64,000 bases of DNA, taken from assembly GCF_010994275.1 (NCBI RefSeq), contig NZ_WMCD01000001.1:248001-312000 (forward strand), written 5' to 3'. The translations under genes and the position numbers were made by a program. This DNA comes from Cyclobacterium jeungdonense (GTDB lineage Bacteria > Bacteroidota > Bacteroidia > Cytophagales > Cyclobacteriaceae). Numbering within the stretch: the stretch's first letter is position 1; each line of letters begins with the position of its first letter. A model generated the notes under the pieces. It had not been told where the DNA came from, ran no database searches, and worked only from the letters and a program-made list of their open reading frames with translations. This document shows positions 26,353 through 36,462 of this stretch, one piece after another.

Positions 26353-27420
26353 ATGACGTATTCCAATCAATCTCAAAGGATCACTTTGCTTATTCACATT
26401 TTGGCGTGGATATTCATCGCTACGGTGATATTTGTAGTCAGTCCCCTTTCATGGAAAGTAGATTTACCAGTTGAATATTGGTTCAAGCAGGGTTTCGTTT
26501 TACTCTTTCTTATCTTGCTATTTTATCTCAATATGAAGGTGTTTGTTCCCAAATTACTATTCAGGGGAAAAAACTGGACCTTTCTGCTGGTAGCCATAGG
26601 GTCCACCTTAGTAAGTTTATTTTTGATTATTCAATATGAGAATTTGGTCAACCTTCCTGAATTGATGCATTATGCCTTCCGACCCAATGTTCCCTACGAA
26701 CCCAGGCCCAGAAATTTCAGCTACGACATGTTTACCATATTGTTGTTGCTATTTGGATTTGGAATAAGCACCAGTGTTGTGGCCGTACAAAAGTGGCAGG
26801 CTGATTTGGCATTAAGGAAAGAGATGGAGCAGGAAAAAGTGTCCTCCGAATTGTCCTACCTGAAAGCCCAAATAAATCCCCACTTTTTCTTTAATACCCT
26901 AAATAATATTTATGCGCTGACCACCATTGACGTGGAAAGGGCCCAGCAAGCCCTGCTGAAGCTGTCCCGAATGATGCGTTATGTCCTTTATGAAACAGAT
27001 AAGGACTTGACGCATTTTAGTAAAGAACTGGATTTTATAATAGACTACATCGAACTGATGCGTCTGAGACTCTCAGATAAGGTGATTCTGAACATTGACA
27101 TACAGGAGAAAGTAGAGGATTTGCCGATTGCCCCCATGTTATTACTTCCTTTTCTTGAAAACTGTTTTAAACACGGTATTAGTGCCAAGAATGAAAGCAA
27201 AATCGACATTTCTATTTCTCAAAAGGGGAAAATTGTGAAACTACAGACCCGAAATGCGATCTTTCCGGCAAATCCCAATAGTAAAGAAAAAGAAGGAAGT
27301 GGTATTGGTCTGAACAACACCAAAAGAAGATTGGCATTGATATACGGGAAAAAACACCAACTTACCATTGATCAAACGAATGAAATATATCGAGTAGATT
27401 TAACCTTGGATTTGGCATGA
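26353..27420 (+). CDS. LytS-type sensor histidine kinase
   Basis: A 355-residue kinase with four membrane segments in the first 150 residues, then the His_kinase domain LSYLKAQINPHFFFNTLNN with phosphoacceptor His177, and a HATPase region with NCFKHGISAKN and GSGIGLNNTKRRL. The frame is open upstream to 26272, but the ATG at 26353 (MTYSNQSQRITLL) places the start just before the first membrane segment. It overlaps the LytTR regulator by four bases (ATGA), so the two form one sensing unit. The signal is unknown; the divergent outer-membrane receptor is a possible target. Confidence 0.9.
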   Translation: MTYSNQSQRITLLIHILAWIFIATVIFVVSPLSWKVDLPVEYWFKQGFVLLFLILLFYLNMKVFVPKLLFRGKNWTFLLVAIGSTLVSLFLIIQYENLVNLPELMHYAFRPNVPYEPRPRNFSYDMFTILLLLFGFGISTSVVAVQKWQADLALRKEMEQEKVSSELSYLKAQINPHFFFNTLNNIYALTTIDVERAQQALLKLSRMMRYVLYETDKDLTHFSKELDFIIDYIELMRLRLSDKVILNIDIQEKVEDLPIAPMLLLPFLENCFKHGISAKNESKIDISISQKGKIVKLQTRNAIFPANPNSKEKEGSGIGLNNTKRRLALIYGKKHQLTIDQTNEIYRVDLTLDLA

Positions 27421-28142
27421 AAATCAGGTGTATCGTAGTGGATGATGAACCCCTTGCCCTGGAGATGGTCAGTAAGTTTGTGGAGAAAACAGGCTTCCTC
27501 CATTTGGAGGCGAAATTTGATAGCGCCCTGGAAGCCCTGGCCTATATCAATTCCCACCAGGTAGACCTAATGTTCCTGGATATTCAGATGCCTGATTTGA
27601 CCGGCATGGAACTGGCCCGGGTGCTTGAAGGGAGGAAAGGCAACGCATCTCCTAAAATCATTTTCACTACTGCGTACAACCAATTTGCTATAGAAGGATA
27701 CAAGGTAGACGCACTGGATTACCTGCTGAAACCCTTTAGTTACGAAGATTTTTTAACAGCCAGCCAAAAGGCCCTGCGCCATTTTGAGAATTCGCAGTCC
27801 GCTGAAGCTGAACCTGCTCAGGATTATATTTTTTTAAAAGTAGAATACCAATTGGTAAAAGTGAAACTCAAGGAAATTATTTTGGTGGAAGGGTATAAGG
27901 ATTACGTAAAAGTGCATCTCGAAGGAAAGAGCTCCCCACTATTATCTCTTACTACGCTCAAAAGCATGGAAGAAATGCTTCCAAAAAACCAATTTATGCG
28001 AGTACACCGATCCTATATTATATCGTTGGATCATATTCAATCAATCAGTAAAAGCACGGTAAATATGGGCATTATCACCATTACCGTCAGTGAAGGATAT
28101 AAGGAAAATTTTCTGCAGTTTATCAATAAATGGATACAATGA
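27417..28142 (+). CDS. LytTR-family response regulator
   Basis: A 241-residue regulator. The receiver domain has VVDDEPLA at the N-terminus and phosphoacceptor Asp55 in LMFLDIQMPD, with KPFSYEDF near residue 107. The C-terminal half is a LytTR DNA-binding domain (FLKVEYQLVKVKLKEIILVE, SLTTLKSMEEMLP, MRVHRSYIISLDHI). It is translationally coupled to the preceding kinase. No operator could be assigned. Confidence 0.93.
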   Translation: MKIRCIVVDDEPLALEMVSKFVEKTGFLHLEAKFDSALEALAYINSHQVDLMFLDIQMPDLTGMELARVLEGRKGNASPKIIFTTAYNQFAIEGYKVDALDYLLKPFSYEDFLTASQKALRHFENSQSAEAEPAQDYIFLKVEYQLVKVKLKEIILVEGYKDYVKVHLEGKSSPLLSLTTLKSMEEMLPKNQFMRVHRSYIISLDHIQSISKSTVNMGIITITVSEGYKENFLQFINKWIQ

Positions 28143-28169
28143 GGTGAGAAACGTTTTACTTCCCTGGAA

Positions 28170-29264
28170 TCATTCTACTGCATAAAGGAAACTTCCGTAG
28201 CCTTCGGCTTCCATGTCTGAAAGGGGAATAAACTTCATCGCAGCGGAATTCATACAATACCTCAAGCCCGTAGGTTCCGGCCCATCGTTAAAAACATGAC
28301 CCACATGCGAATCCCCAAACTTGCTTCGAACCTCCACACGCACCATTCCCATACTTCTGTCAATCGGCTTCTCCAGATATCGGGCATCAATAGGTTTGGT
28401 AAAACTCGGCCAACCGGAACCGGACTCGTATTTATCACGGGAACTAAATAAGGGCGCTCCGGAAACGATACATACATACAAACCTTTTTCTTTATTGTCG
28501 TTGTAAGTATTGTCAAAAGCCCGCTCCGTAGCTTCTTCCATCGTTACCTGATATTGTAAGTTGGTTAAGCTGGCTTTTAATTCATTATTAGACGGTTTCT
28601 TGTAGTTTTCAGAAGAAGGTACTTCCCAATGTTGTTGGATAAACCGATCCCTTCCGGAACCTGTGCGATATGCTTTATACTCTTTAGGTTGTTTTTTATA
28701 ATAATCCTGATGGTATTCTTCAGCAGGGTAAAAATTGGTGAACTTAACAATTGGAGTGACAATGGGCTTTTCAAAAACATTCGATTCCTCCAACATTTTC
28801 TTGCTGGATTCAGCCACTTTTTTCTGACTTTGATCGTGATAATACAAAACAGATTCGTATTGGCTTCCCCTATCATAAAAACTTCCACCTGCATCGGTAG
28901 GATCAAAAAGCTTCCAATAAATATCGATAATTTCACTGAAACTTATAACGTCCGGATCAAAAGTCACCTGAACGGCCTCTTTGTGACTGGTTTGACCGGA
29001 AGAAACCTGAGAATAGGTTGGGTTTTTTTCCTTGCCACCAGCATATCCTGAAACTACTGACAAAACACCATCAATACCTTCGTAGGGAGCTTCAACACAC
29101 CAAAAGCAACCTCCCGCAAACGTAGCTTTTTCGGTCCTCCCTTGATAACTGACTAACTCCTTCTCTTGTGAATCATCTCCGGATTTATTGGATGCATTGC
29201 AGGAAAAGAAGATAATGGAGAAAATAACGGTAAGCCCAAACAGGCTCTTAGTGGAATAGCTCAT
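28170..29264 (-). CDS. msrAB: Bifunctional methionine sulfoxide reductase MsrA-MsrB lipoprotein
   Basis: Repairs oxidised methionine in envelope proteins. Signal peptide with lipobox FFSC (Cys22). The MsrA domain (about 45-205) has catalytic GGCFWC (Cys53, Cys56). The MsrB domain (about 230-364) has SGSGWPSF and catalytic RYCMNS with Cys337. The two CxxC zinc motifs of zinc-type MsrB are absent (YVCIVSG keeps one Cys, 265, and RSKFGDSH has none), so this is the zinc-free type, with Cys265 a candidate resolving residue. It converges on the LytTR gene with only 27 bases between them. Confidence 0.93.
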   Translation of the reverse strand: MSYSTKSLFGLTVIFSIIFFSCNASNKSGDDSQEKELVSYQGRTEKATFAGGCFWCVEAPYEGIDGVLSVVSGYAGGKEKNPTYSQVSSGQTSHKEAVQVTFDPDVISFSEIIDIYWKLFDPTDAGGSFYDRGSQYESVLYYHDQSQKKVAESSKKMLEESNVFEKPIVTPIVKFTNFYPAEEYHQDYYKKQPKEYKAYRTGSGRDRFIQQHWEVPSSENYKKPSNNELKASLTNLQYQVTMEEATERAFDNTYNDNKEKGLYVCIVSGAPLFSSRDKYESGSGWPSFTKPIDARYLEKPIDRSMGMVRVEVRSKFGDSHVGHVFNDGPEPTGLRYCMNSAAMKFIPLSDMEAEGYGSFLYAVE

Positions 29265-29355
29265 GAAAATTCTTGCATTTATTTCTTATTAAGAACGACA
29301 AAATAAGCGCTTATGTTTAGAATTTTTAAGAAAGCGTGGATTTATGCAATAAGTA

Positions 29356-29556
29356 TTAAGATGGGACACTATCCTCAGGAATAATAAACCATAGAATCAA
29401 ATAAACCAGTAATCCTGGAAAGGCAGCACTTAGCAAAGAAGCAACTACATAAACTATTCTGACAGTATCCGCTTTCCAACCGAGGTAATTGGCAAGCCCA
29501 CCGCATACGCCTGCAATCAATTTATCCTGCGTTGATCGATAAAATTTTTTAGTCAT
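29356..29556 (-). CDS. PspC-domain membrane protein
   Basis: A 66-residue protein with the whole PspC motif: KKFYRSTQDKLIAGVCGGLANYLG followed by one long membrane segment ending in LWFIIPED. PspC proteins sense or stabilise the membrane under envelope stress; stand-alone copies are common in Bacteroidota. No psp genes lie nearby. Confidence 0.88.
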   Translation of the reverse strand: MTKKFYRSTQDKLIAGVCGGLANYLGWKADTVRIVYVVASLLSAAFPGLLVYLILWFIIPEDSVPS

Positions 29557-29835
29557 GAATCAGTGTTTTAATTTTTTTAAAAGGTGCTTTTGTTACTAAA
29601 AGCCTGTAATAGATCGGCCTATCTAAAGTAAGCAATTAGGTGGCCAATTTCAAGAATTTGTCAATTAATGCATATCGTCTGGAAAAAAACGGGTAGGGTA
29701 AATGATCGGTGTTACAATGCTTTTTATTTAAAATTGGCATTTTTTTTGAGCTCTTTTGATAACAAAGGCCGGTGATTGAAAAGACTTCTTCATTGGCTCT
29801 TAGTTATTGAATTTATAACGAAACCAACTTACACC

Positions 29836-30279
29836 ATGAAATTGAATGTAATTTATTTAAGCCTAGGAATTGCCTGCACTACGTTGTTTGCCGCTTGTGA
29901 GGGTAACGATTCAAACAGGAAGAACTTAAATGAAGCTGAAAACGAGCTTAAGGAAATGACTTCCGAAGCCAAACGAGAGGTTAATGAGGCCTTTACAGAA
30001 ACCAGGAAGGAAATATCAGAAGAAACGGCCGAACTCAAAGAAGAGGCCAAAAATTTGAAAGAGGAATTGGAAGAAAACCAACTGCAGCCGGCAGACTCTG
30101 TCATTAATCAGTATGTGACCCGCCTGGATGAAGGTATACAGAATTTGGAAACAAAGGTAAGAGAATTCGAAAATGCCGCTGAAAAAAGAAAAGAACAAAT
30201 AAAAACAGAGTTTGATAAACTGGTAGTAGAAGTGGAAACAAGTCTGGAAAGGCTAAAAAACGAATTGCAGGAGGGCTAA
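29836..30279 (+). CDS. Coiled-coil lipoprotein
   Basis: A 147-residue lipoprotein read from ATG 29836; lipobox FAAC puts the acylated cysteine at residue 21. The rest is one long Glu/Lys-rich coiled coil (about 30-145), with a short non-helical break at QLQPADSV. An upstream in-frame start at 29776 would spoil the signal peptide and is rejected. The family is not recognised; such lipoproteins are often envelope spacers. A perfect terminator follows. Confidence 0.8.
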   Translation: MKLNVIYLSLGIACTTLFAACEGNDSNRKNLNEAENELKEMTSEAKREVNEAFTETRKEISEETAELKEEAKNLKEELEENQLQPADSVINQYVTRLDEGIQNLETKVREFENAAEKRKEQIKTEFDKLVVEVETSLERLKNELQEG

Positions 30280-30309
30280 ATACCGATTTAAGCTACCACT
30301 ATACCTGAG

Positions 30310-30341
30310 GCATTTTCTGAGAGATCAGAAAATGCTTTTTT
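30310..30341 (+). terminator. Intrinsic terminator with perfect 11-bp stem
   Basis: GCATTTTCTGA (30310-30320) and TCAGAAAATGC (30325-30335) around a GAGA loop, then six Ts. It ends the coiled-coil lipoprotein gene. Confidence 0.92.
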
Positions 30342-30552
30342 GTGTGAAGACTCCAGTCACCAATTAACTTAAGTTTACAGGCCATGTGTACAAGGTTGGT
30401 ATCTAACCTGTTTTTAGCGTATTTTAGCTTTCGTTTATTCCGAATGCCTAAAAAGTACTGTTATGGGCCTAGTCAATAAAAAAATGAATAGCAAGTAATC
30501 CTTTACCCAAACGTTCAACCATACTAACCTTTCACTACACCTTTCTATTTTC

Positions 30553-32091
30553 ATGGTTAAAAAATTAAACTATCTCCTGATTCTGGGATCTGTTATCTTT
30601 TTTTCATGCGCCTCTAAAAGCAGCTACCCCGAAGCGGAACATGTCCGGCTAGAGCAAGTGTATGTACCTGTCATTCAAGGCCAGCTTACGACGGTAGCGC
30701 GCATCAATCTAGACCTTTCTAACGAAGAGCAGCTTACCGGGCTAAAAATCACCTTGGATGGAGATTTGAACGCGGAGGACCTTGAGGTATCCCTGAAACA
30801 GAATGAATTCGGAGGGAAAATAGTAACCGGTAGGTATTCAAGTGAAAGCAAAAAATGGGAATTTAATGGGAGCGAAACGTTAAAGGCCGGTTTCCAACAA
30901 CTGGATATTAAATTGAAATTACCTGCAGATGCCGATCTGAAAAGCAGGTTTTCCCTGGGTGTTCCCTTTGTCGCTCTTTCCGGAGAGCGTTTTCTGCCCT
31001 TATCCAATCCGTTTATTCCTTACAGGGTAGGTAAGGCCTTACGTAATGCAGGGGACGACGGCGTGGCAGCTTTTCGGATTCCGGGATTAGCTACAAGCAC
31101 CAAAGGCACATTGCTGGCCGTGTACGACGTTCGTCACGATGATTCATCCGATCTTCAAGGTGATATTGATGTGGGGTTGAGCAGAAGTGTAGATGGAGGA
31201 CAGCATTGGGAACCCATGAAAATCATTATGGATATGGGAACCTGGGGAGACTTGCCTGAGGCGGAGAATGGTATTGGTGACCCTGCCATTTTGGTAGATC
31301 AGGAAACGGGAACGATTTGGGTAATAGCACTCTGGTTGCACGGTAAACCGGGAACGGCAGCATGGCATAGTTCGGAACCTGGTCTCTCACCAGAGCAAAC
31401 CGGCCAGGTAATGCTTACCAAATCAGAAGATGACGGAATTTCCTGGTCCGAACCAGTCAACATCACCCGGCCAATGAAAGACCCTTCCTGGCAACTATTT
31501 TTCAATGGGCCGGGAAAAGGGATTTCCATGAAAGACGGTACCCTGGTTTTTGCCGGACAGTTTAAAGATGAGAATAAAATTCCTCATAGCGCGCTGATAT
31601 ACAGCCAAGATAAGGGCCTTTCGTGGCAAGTTAGTAACGGGGCCAAACCCAATACTACCGAAGCCCAGGTAATTGAATTAAACGATGGAAGCCTGATGCT
31701 TAATATGCGGGATAATAGGGGGGGAGCACGATCTGTGGCGGTCACTAGGGACTTAGGGGAAACATGGGAAACCCACCCGACCAGCAGGAAGAGCCTGATA
31801 GAACCAGTGTGCATGGCTAGCCTGTACCGTTTTTCGGATGAATTGCTATTATTTTCCAATCCTGCTGTTCCTGATGATCGGTATAACCTTACCCTTAAAG
31901 CCAGTTTGGATGATGGTCAATCCTGGCCAGAGGACAGACACATTTTATTAGACGAGGAAAAAAGCTGGGGATATTCCTGTCTCAGCAAAGTAGATGAAGA
32001 GAATGTAGGTATTTTGTATGAAAGTAGTCAGGCACACATGACATTCCAGCTTATTCCCATACAGGACCTGTTATTCTCACAAAAAAAATAA
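30553..32091 (+). CDS. Exo-alpha-sialidase (GH33-like) lipoprotein
   Basis: A 512-residue neuraminidase. The lipobox FFSC gives Cys19. Residues about 30-155 are a beta-sandwich domain as found before the catalytic part of Bacteroidota sialidases. The propeller begins with FRIP (174-177), whose Arg is in the substrate-carboxylate triad. Asp boxes follow: SVDGGQHW (212-219), SEDDGISW, SQDKGLSW, TRDLGETW and SLDDGQSW. It should release terminal sialic acid at the cell surface. No nan catabolic genes lie nearby, so it may work as a scavenging or surface enzyme. Confidence 0.9.
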   Translation: MVKKLNYLLILGSVIFFSCASKSSYPEAEHVRLEQVYVPVIQGQLTTVARINLDLSNEEQLTGLKITLDGDLNAEDLEVSLKQNEFGGKIVTGRYSSESKKWEFNGSETLKAGFQQLDIKLKLPADADLKSRFSLGVPFVALSGERFLPLSNPFIPYRVGKALRNAGDDGVAAFRIPGLATSTKGTLLAVYDVRHDDSSDLQGDIDVGLSRSVDGGQHWEPMKIIMDMGTWGDLPEAENGIGDPAILVDQETGTIWVIALWLHGKPGTAAWHSSEPGLSPEQTGQVMLTKSEDDGISWSEPVNITRPMKDPSWQLFFNGPGKGISMKDGTLVFAGQFKDENKIPHSALIYSQDKGLSWQVSNGAKPNTTEAQVIELNDGSLMLNMRDNRGGARSVAVTRDLGETWETHPTSRKSLIEPVCMASLYRFSDELLLFSNPAVPDDRYNLTLKASLDDGQSWPEDRHILLDEEKSWGYSCLSKVDEENVGILYESSQAHMTFQLIPIQDLLFSQKK

Positions 32092-32166
32092 TTAAATTAC
32101 TATTCTTAAAAAAGTTATTTATGTTTGTATAAATCATTTTTTAGGGTCTGAAAAAATTGAAAATGG

Positions 32167-32191
32167 CATCGCAAAGAAAAGCGATGTTTTT
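32167..32191 (+). terminator. Intrinsic terminator
   Basis: CATCGC (32167-32172) pairs with GCGATG (32181-32186) across an eight-base loop and is followed by five Ts. It ends the sialidase gene. Confidence 0.82.
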
Positions 32192-32319
32192 GGCTTGGAA
32201 ATTGTTTAATAAGCATATAAAAATAAAAAATTGAAAATACACCACCGGTCCTCAATTTGAAAATCTAGAGTCCGTGGCAGGCCCTTTCGCATTTTTTCAA
32301 TTTGACATGAGTTTACGTT

Positions 32320-33420
32320 ATGGGAGATTCAGAAAGTTTAAATTTGTTAAGCAATACCGATTATGATTTGGATTTGTTTTTTAAATTTTCACCAGATTTG
32401 TTTTGCATCGCAGGTTACGATGGGTATTTTAAAAAAATCAGTCCCTCTTTTCAAAAATTATTAGGCTATACTTCAGATGAATTGTATGGTACCCCTATCA
32501 ATTCTTTTTTGTATGGAGAAGATATCGCTTCCACTGCAGAAATCCGAGAAAATATAATTGGAGGGACTGTGTTGAAGAATTTTGAGAATCGGTACCAGAC
32601 AAAAAATGGAGAGGTAGTATGGCTTTCATGGACTTCCTTTCCAGTTCCTGAGGAGAAGTTGGTATATGCTATCGCCAGAAATGTTACCCCACGAAAGGAA
32701 ATCGAGGGTAAAAAGAACGAATGGATTCGGTATCTGACCCAAACCAATGATAAATTAAAGCAACTGACATTCACAACATCTCATGACCTCAGGGCTCCGG
32801 TAAACAACCTCTTGGCGGTTTTTCAGCTTATAGACATCCAAAAGATTGAAGATAAGGAGACGTTTGAATTGGTTGAGTTGCTGCAACAATCTACGGAGGG
32901 CTTGAAACAGAAGCTGGACAATTTTTTAACTACCCTGAAGCAGGAGAGCAGCGAGCAATTGAAAGTGGAAACGCTTTCGCTTAAAGATATTTACTACCAA
33001 ACCACAATCACCATTCAATCTCTTATAGAAAATTCGGGTGCGGTGCTGTTGCCTAATTTTACCGAAGTTCCGGATATTGAATTCAACCGAATGTATCTGG
33101 AAAGTATATTTCTGAACTTGATTACCAATTCCATCAAATACAGCAAACCCAATGTCAAACCTCTGATTGAAATTAAGTCTTTTGTAAAAAATGGCACGGT
33201 AAAAGTTTCCTTTACCGATAACGGTTTAGGTTTCGATATGGAACAGGTTAAAATGAAGTTATTTGGCTTCGATCAAAAGTTTCACAGCCATAAAGAAAGT
33301 CAGGGGATCGGGTTATACCTGGTACATGCCCATGTCACAGCTCTGGGAGGAAAGATAGATGTAAAAAGCAAACCCAGACAGGGAACGGAATTTATCATTT
33401 CATTTCCGAATCTGGATTGA
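32320..33420 (+). CDS. PAS-domain sensor histidine kinase
   Basis: A 366-residue soluble kinase. A PAS/PAC module (about 20-135: SPDLFCIAGYDGYFKKISP, then WLSWTSFPVPEEK) precedes the HisKA helix with TTSHDLRAPVNN, phosphoacceptor His155, and a HATPase domain with NLITNSIKYSKP, DNGLGFDM and GIGLYLVHAH. No membrane segments, so it senses a cytoplasmic signal. No response regulator is adjacent, making it an orphan kinase. Confidence 0.9.
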   Translation: MGDSESLNLLSNTDYDLDLFFKFSPDLFCIAGYDGYFKKISPSFQKLLGYTSDELYGTPINSFLYGEDIASTAEIRENIIGGTVLKNFENRYQTKNGEVVWLSWTSFPVPEEKLVYAIARNVTPRKEIEGKKNEWIRYLTQTNDKLKQLTFTTSHDLRAPVNNLLAVFQLIDIQKIEDKETFELVELLQQSTEGLKQKLDNFLTTLKQESSEQLKVETLSLKDIYYQTTITIQSLIENSGAVLLPNFTEVPDIEFNRMYLESIFLNLITNSIKYSKPNVKPLIEIKSFVKNGTVKVSFTDNGLGFDMEQVKMKLFGFDQKFHSHKESQGIGLYLVHAHVTALGGKIDVKSKPRQGTEFIISFPNLD

Positions 33421-33563
33421 AGAATTTGATTTTTTACTATCCGTTTGTTTCTTTTTTTAAATACTAATTTTTTTTCATCAACTTGTCAGGAATTGGACAG
33501 TTAATCGTCTTATCCAGTATGCTATTTTTGATTGAAAAAATTGAATCAGGCAGGATTTTCCCA

Positions 33564-34919
33564 ATGAATGAAATAAGCAAGAACATCGTAATTATTGGTA
33601 ATGGCATCTCAGGAGTAACCTGTGCACGGAATATCCGAAAGCGGGACCAAAAGGTTCCAATTACCATTATCTCTGGAGAAACAGCCCATTTCTTTTCCAG
33701 AACCGCCCTGATGTATATTTACATGGGCCACATGAAGTACGAGCATACCAAGCCGTACGCAGACGATTTTTGGAAAAAGAATGGCCTTCGATTGCACCAA
33801 GCCTGGGTTAGCTCTGTGGATTTTGCCAATAAAAGATTGGTTTTTCAAAATGGGGAAGAGATGGGTTATGGGCAATTGATTTTGGCCACCGGTTCCATTC
33901 CTAATAAATTTGGCTGGCCGGGAGAAAATCTGGAAGGGGTTCAGGGCCTTTACAGTTACCCCGATCTGCTATCCATGGAAAAACACACCCAATCTATCAG
34001 CCGGGCCGTAGTAGTGGGTGGAGGATTGATCGGCATAGAAATGGTGGAGATGCTTTGTTCCAGGAATATTCCGGTTACATTTATAGTCAGGGAAAAGGGG
34101 TTTTGGGATAACGTGCTTCCGGATGAAGAAGCAAATTTGGTTAGCAGACATATTCGGGAACATCACGTGGACCTGCGAATGGAAACCGAACTGGCTGCCA
34201 TCCTCGATGATGGCAAGGGTAGGGTAAAGGGAGTCCAACTAGCAAATGGAGAGATCATCGATTGCGGTTTTGTCGGATTGACAGTTGGGGTTAGCCCCAA
34301 TATTTCGGTTTTCAAGGGGACGGAACTGGAAACCAGCCGTGGCATTCTGGTGGATGAAACGTTTCAGACAAACATTCCGGATGTGTATGCTATTGGTGAT
34401 TGCGCTGAATTCAAAATCCCCCCGGGACCGGACCGAAAAAACATCGAACAAGTCTGGTACACTGGCAGAATGCATGGAGAAACCCTGGCCTTTAATTTGA
34501 TGAACAAAAATCAGGTCAGCTACCAACCTGGTATCTGGTTTAATTCAGCTAAATTTTTTGATATTGAGTACCAAACATATGGTCACGTTCCCCCTAAATT
34601 AAGGGAAGGCGATTGGACTTTTTATTGGGAAGACAGTTCCGGTAAAATAGCTTTGCGGTTACTTTTTAATCAACAGGATCAGCTGCTGGGCATCAATGCA
34701 TTTGGGTGGCGAATGCGTCATGCCTTTTTTGACCGGGCTATCACAGAGGGTTGGGAGGCGGATAAGGTGGTCAGTCGACTACATCAGGCAAGCTTCAACC
34801 CGGAATTTTACAAGGATTTGCACAAGCTCCTTATTGTGGCTTACAACAAGGAAAAGGGAAAGTCCATCAGGGTTCCCAAAAGGTCATTCATTCAAAAACT
34901 AATCGGTTCAAGGGCATGA
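33564..34919 (+). CDS. NAD(P)/FAD-dependent oxidoreductase
   Basis: A 451-residue pyridine-nucleotide oxidoreductase of the rubredoxin/nitrite-reductase-NADH type. The FAD-binding strand IVIIGNGISGVTCARNI begins at residue 8, the NAD(P) motif VVVGGGLIGIEMVEML lies near residue 150, and DVYAIGDCAEF closes the FAD site. No redox-active CxxC is seen, so it should pass electrons to a partner. Upstream in-frame start at 33483 is rejected because ATG 33564 fits the FAD strand. It overlaps the membrane polyferredoxin gene by four bases, and that protein is its likely partner. Confidence 0.9.
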   Translation: MNEISKNIVIIGNGISGVTCARNIRKRDQKVPITIISGETAHFFSRTALMYIYMGHMKYEHTKPYADDFWKKNGLRLHQAWVSSVDFANKRLVFQNGEEMGYGQLILATGSIPNKFGWPGENLEGVQGLYSYPDLLSMEKHTQSISRAVVVGGGLIGIEMVEMLCSRNIPVTFIVREKGFWDNVLPDEEANLVSRHIREHHVDLRMETELAAILDDGKGRVKGVQLANGEIIDCGFVGLTVGVSPNISVFKGTELETSRGILVDETFQTNIPDVYAIGDCAEFKIPPGPDRKNIEQVWYTGRMHGETLAFNLMNKNQVSYQPGIWFNSAKFFDIEYQTYGHVPPKLREGDWTFYWEDSSGKIALRLLFNQQDQLLGINAFGWRMRHAFFDRAITEGWEADKVVSRLHQASFNPEFYKDLHKLLIVAYNKEKGKSIRVPKRSFIQKLIGSRA

Positions 34920-36460
34920 AATTTCTACAAAACACAGGTCTGACACTTTTTGTGATAGGATTAGTCATCTTCACGGTGATTCCCTTATTGGGAACCTGGA
35001 AATTAGAATCTTCCATGGTAGCCGAGAACACGAAAGAGATGCACCGGGAAGTAATGGTAGAAATACTGGACCCTATGTATGACAAAACCTATCATTCCCA
35101 TTTTGCTTTTATCAGTGATTTTTACAGCCATTTTAATGCCTATAATGATTCCTTGAAAGCAGAAGAAAAATGGGATCAGGTGATTTGGGATGATTACGCA
35201 TTTCCCCTCACTAAAAGAGCCTCCGTGGGTCCCGTGCCCTCTTCTCCGTTGCTATTCTTGTTTCTTTCCATTGGATTGGCGGTTTTGGGTGGATTGCTCT
35301 ATATACTGCCTCTGTATAGAAACGAAACAGCAGGTATTAAAAACGACGGGATTTATTTTTCTTCCATGAAAGCCAGAGGATGGCTGGGGATAGTGACCGG
35401 TACTTATTTGATTGGCTTTTACATCATCCTCTACTGGTATCCCGAATACCTGACAAATCTGGTCATTATGGTAGATCCCTTGAGTCAATTCCTCTCAGGC
35501 GGGCCGGCAAGCCAGTGGTTTCTATACGGATTGGTATACACCCTGGCTATTCTGGTAATGGGCATTCGTATGTTTCGAAAATACCGGGGGAACAGTTACC
35601 AAACCATTCGGACTGTTTCAGTTATGTTTTTCCAGTTATCTTTTGCCTTTCTGATTCCGGAAATACTGGTTTTATTTAACATGCCCTGGCATGACTTCAA
35701 AAATATCTGGCCCCTTGACTATTCGTTTTTCTATGAATACCGCCTGGAAGGAATGTTGAATTCAGGAGCGTTGGGCATGTTTATGCTCGTATGGGGTATT
35801 TTGTTAATTATCATTGGGGTGCCGATTTTTACTTATTTTTACGGCAAACGCTGGTATTGCAGCTGGGTATGTGGTTGTGGAGGACTGGCAGAAACGCTGG
35901 GCGATCCTTACCGGCAGCTTTCAGATAAGTCCTTAAAATCCTGGAAAATTGAACGCTACCTGGTACATGGAGTGTTGGTTTTTGCAGTGGTAATGACGGG
36001 AGTTACCCTGGCCAATTATTTTATGGAGTTTGGCCTGCTGGGTGAGGCAACGAATCAGCTCCACTCCATTTATGGCTTCGCAATTGGTTCGGCATTTGCG
36101 GGAGTAATAGGAACCGGATTTTATCCCTTTATGGGGAACCGGGTGTGGTGTCGGTTTGGTTGTCCATTAGCAGCCTATCTGGGTATCGTACAGCGATTCA
36201 AGTCCCGGTTCCGGATCACTACCAATGGAGGGCAATGCATCTCCTGCGGAAACTGCTCCACCTATTGCGAAATGGGTATCGATGTGCGCTGGTATGCTCA
36301 GCGCGGGCAAAATATCGTCCGGTCTTCTTGTGTGGGCTGCGGCGTCTGCTCGGCAGTCTGCCCAAGGGGCGTACTGAAACTTGAAAATGGGGAAGAATCC
36401 GGGAGGATTAATGACATGCCGATCATTATCGGCAATAATTCCATCAATTTGAAATCATAA
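34916..36460 (+). CDS. Membrane polyferredoxin, NapH/NosR-like
   Basis: A 514-residue integral membrane protein. After an N-terminal anchor comes an extracytoplasmic stretch (about 35-105), then six or more membrane segments. Cysteine motifs are YCSWVCGCGG, WCRFGCP and two C-terminal 4Fe-4S ferredoxin motifs, CISCGNCSTYC and CVGCGVCSAVC. This is the NapH/NosR/RdxA-like layout that moves electrons across or along the membrane. Coupled by a four-base overlap to the FAD oxidoreductase, which probably feeds it. The next gene, a glycosyltransferase, starts two bases after its stop. The final acceptor is unknown. Confidence 0.88.
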   Translation: MKFLQNTGLTLFVIGLVIFTVIPLLGTWKLESSMVAENTKEMHREVMVEILDPMYDKTYHSHFAFISDFYSHFNAYNDSLKAEEKWDQVIWDDYAFPLTKRASVGPVPSSPLLFLFLSIGLAVLGGLLYILPLYRNETAGIKNDGIYFSSMKARGWLGIVTGTYLIGFYIILYWYPEYLTNLVIMVDPLSQFLSGGPASQWFLYGLVYTLAILVMGIRMFRKYRGNSYQTIRTVSVMFFQLSFAFLIPEILVLFNMPWHDFKNIWPLDYSFFYEYRLEGMLNSGALGMFMLVWGILLIIIGVPIFTYFYGKRWYCSWVCGCGGLAETLGDPYRQLSDKSLKSWKIERYLVHGVLVFAVVMTGVTLANYFMEFGLLGEATNQLHSIYGFAIGSAFAGVIGTGFYPFMGNRVWCRFGCPLAAYLGIVQRFKSRFRITTNGGQCISCGNCSTYCEMGIDVRWYAQRGQNIVRSSCVGCGVCSAVCPRGVLKLENGEESGRINDMPIIIGNNSINLKS

Positions 36461-36462
36461 AC

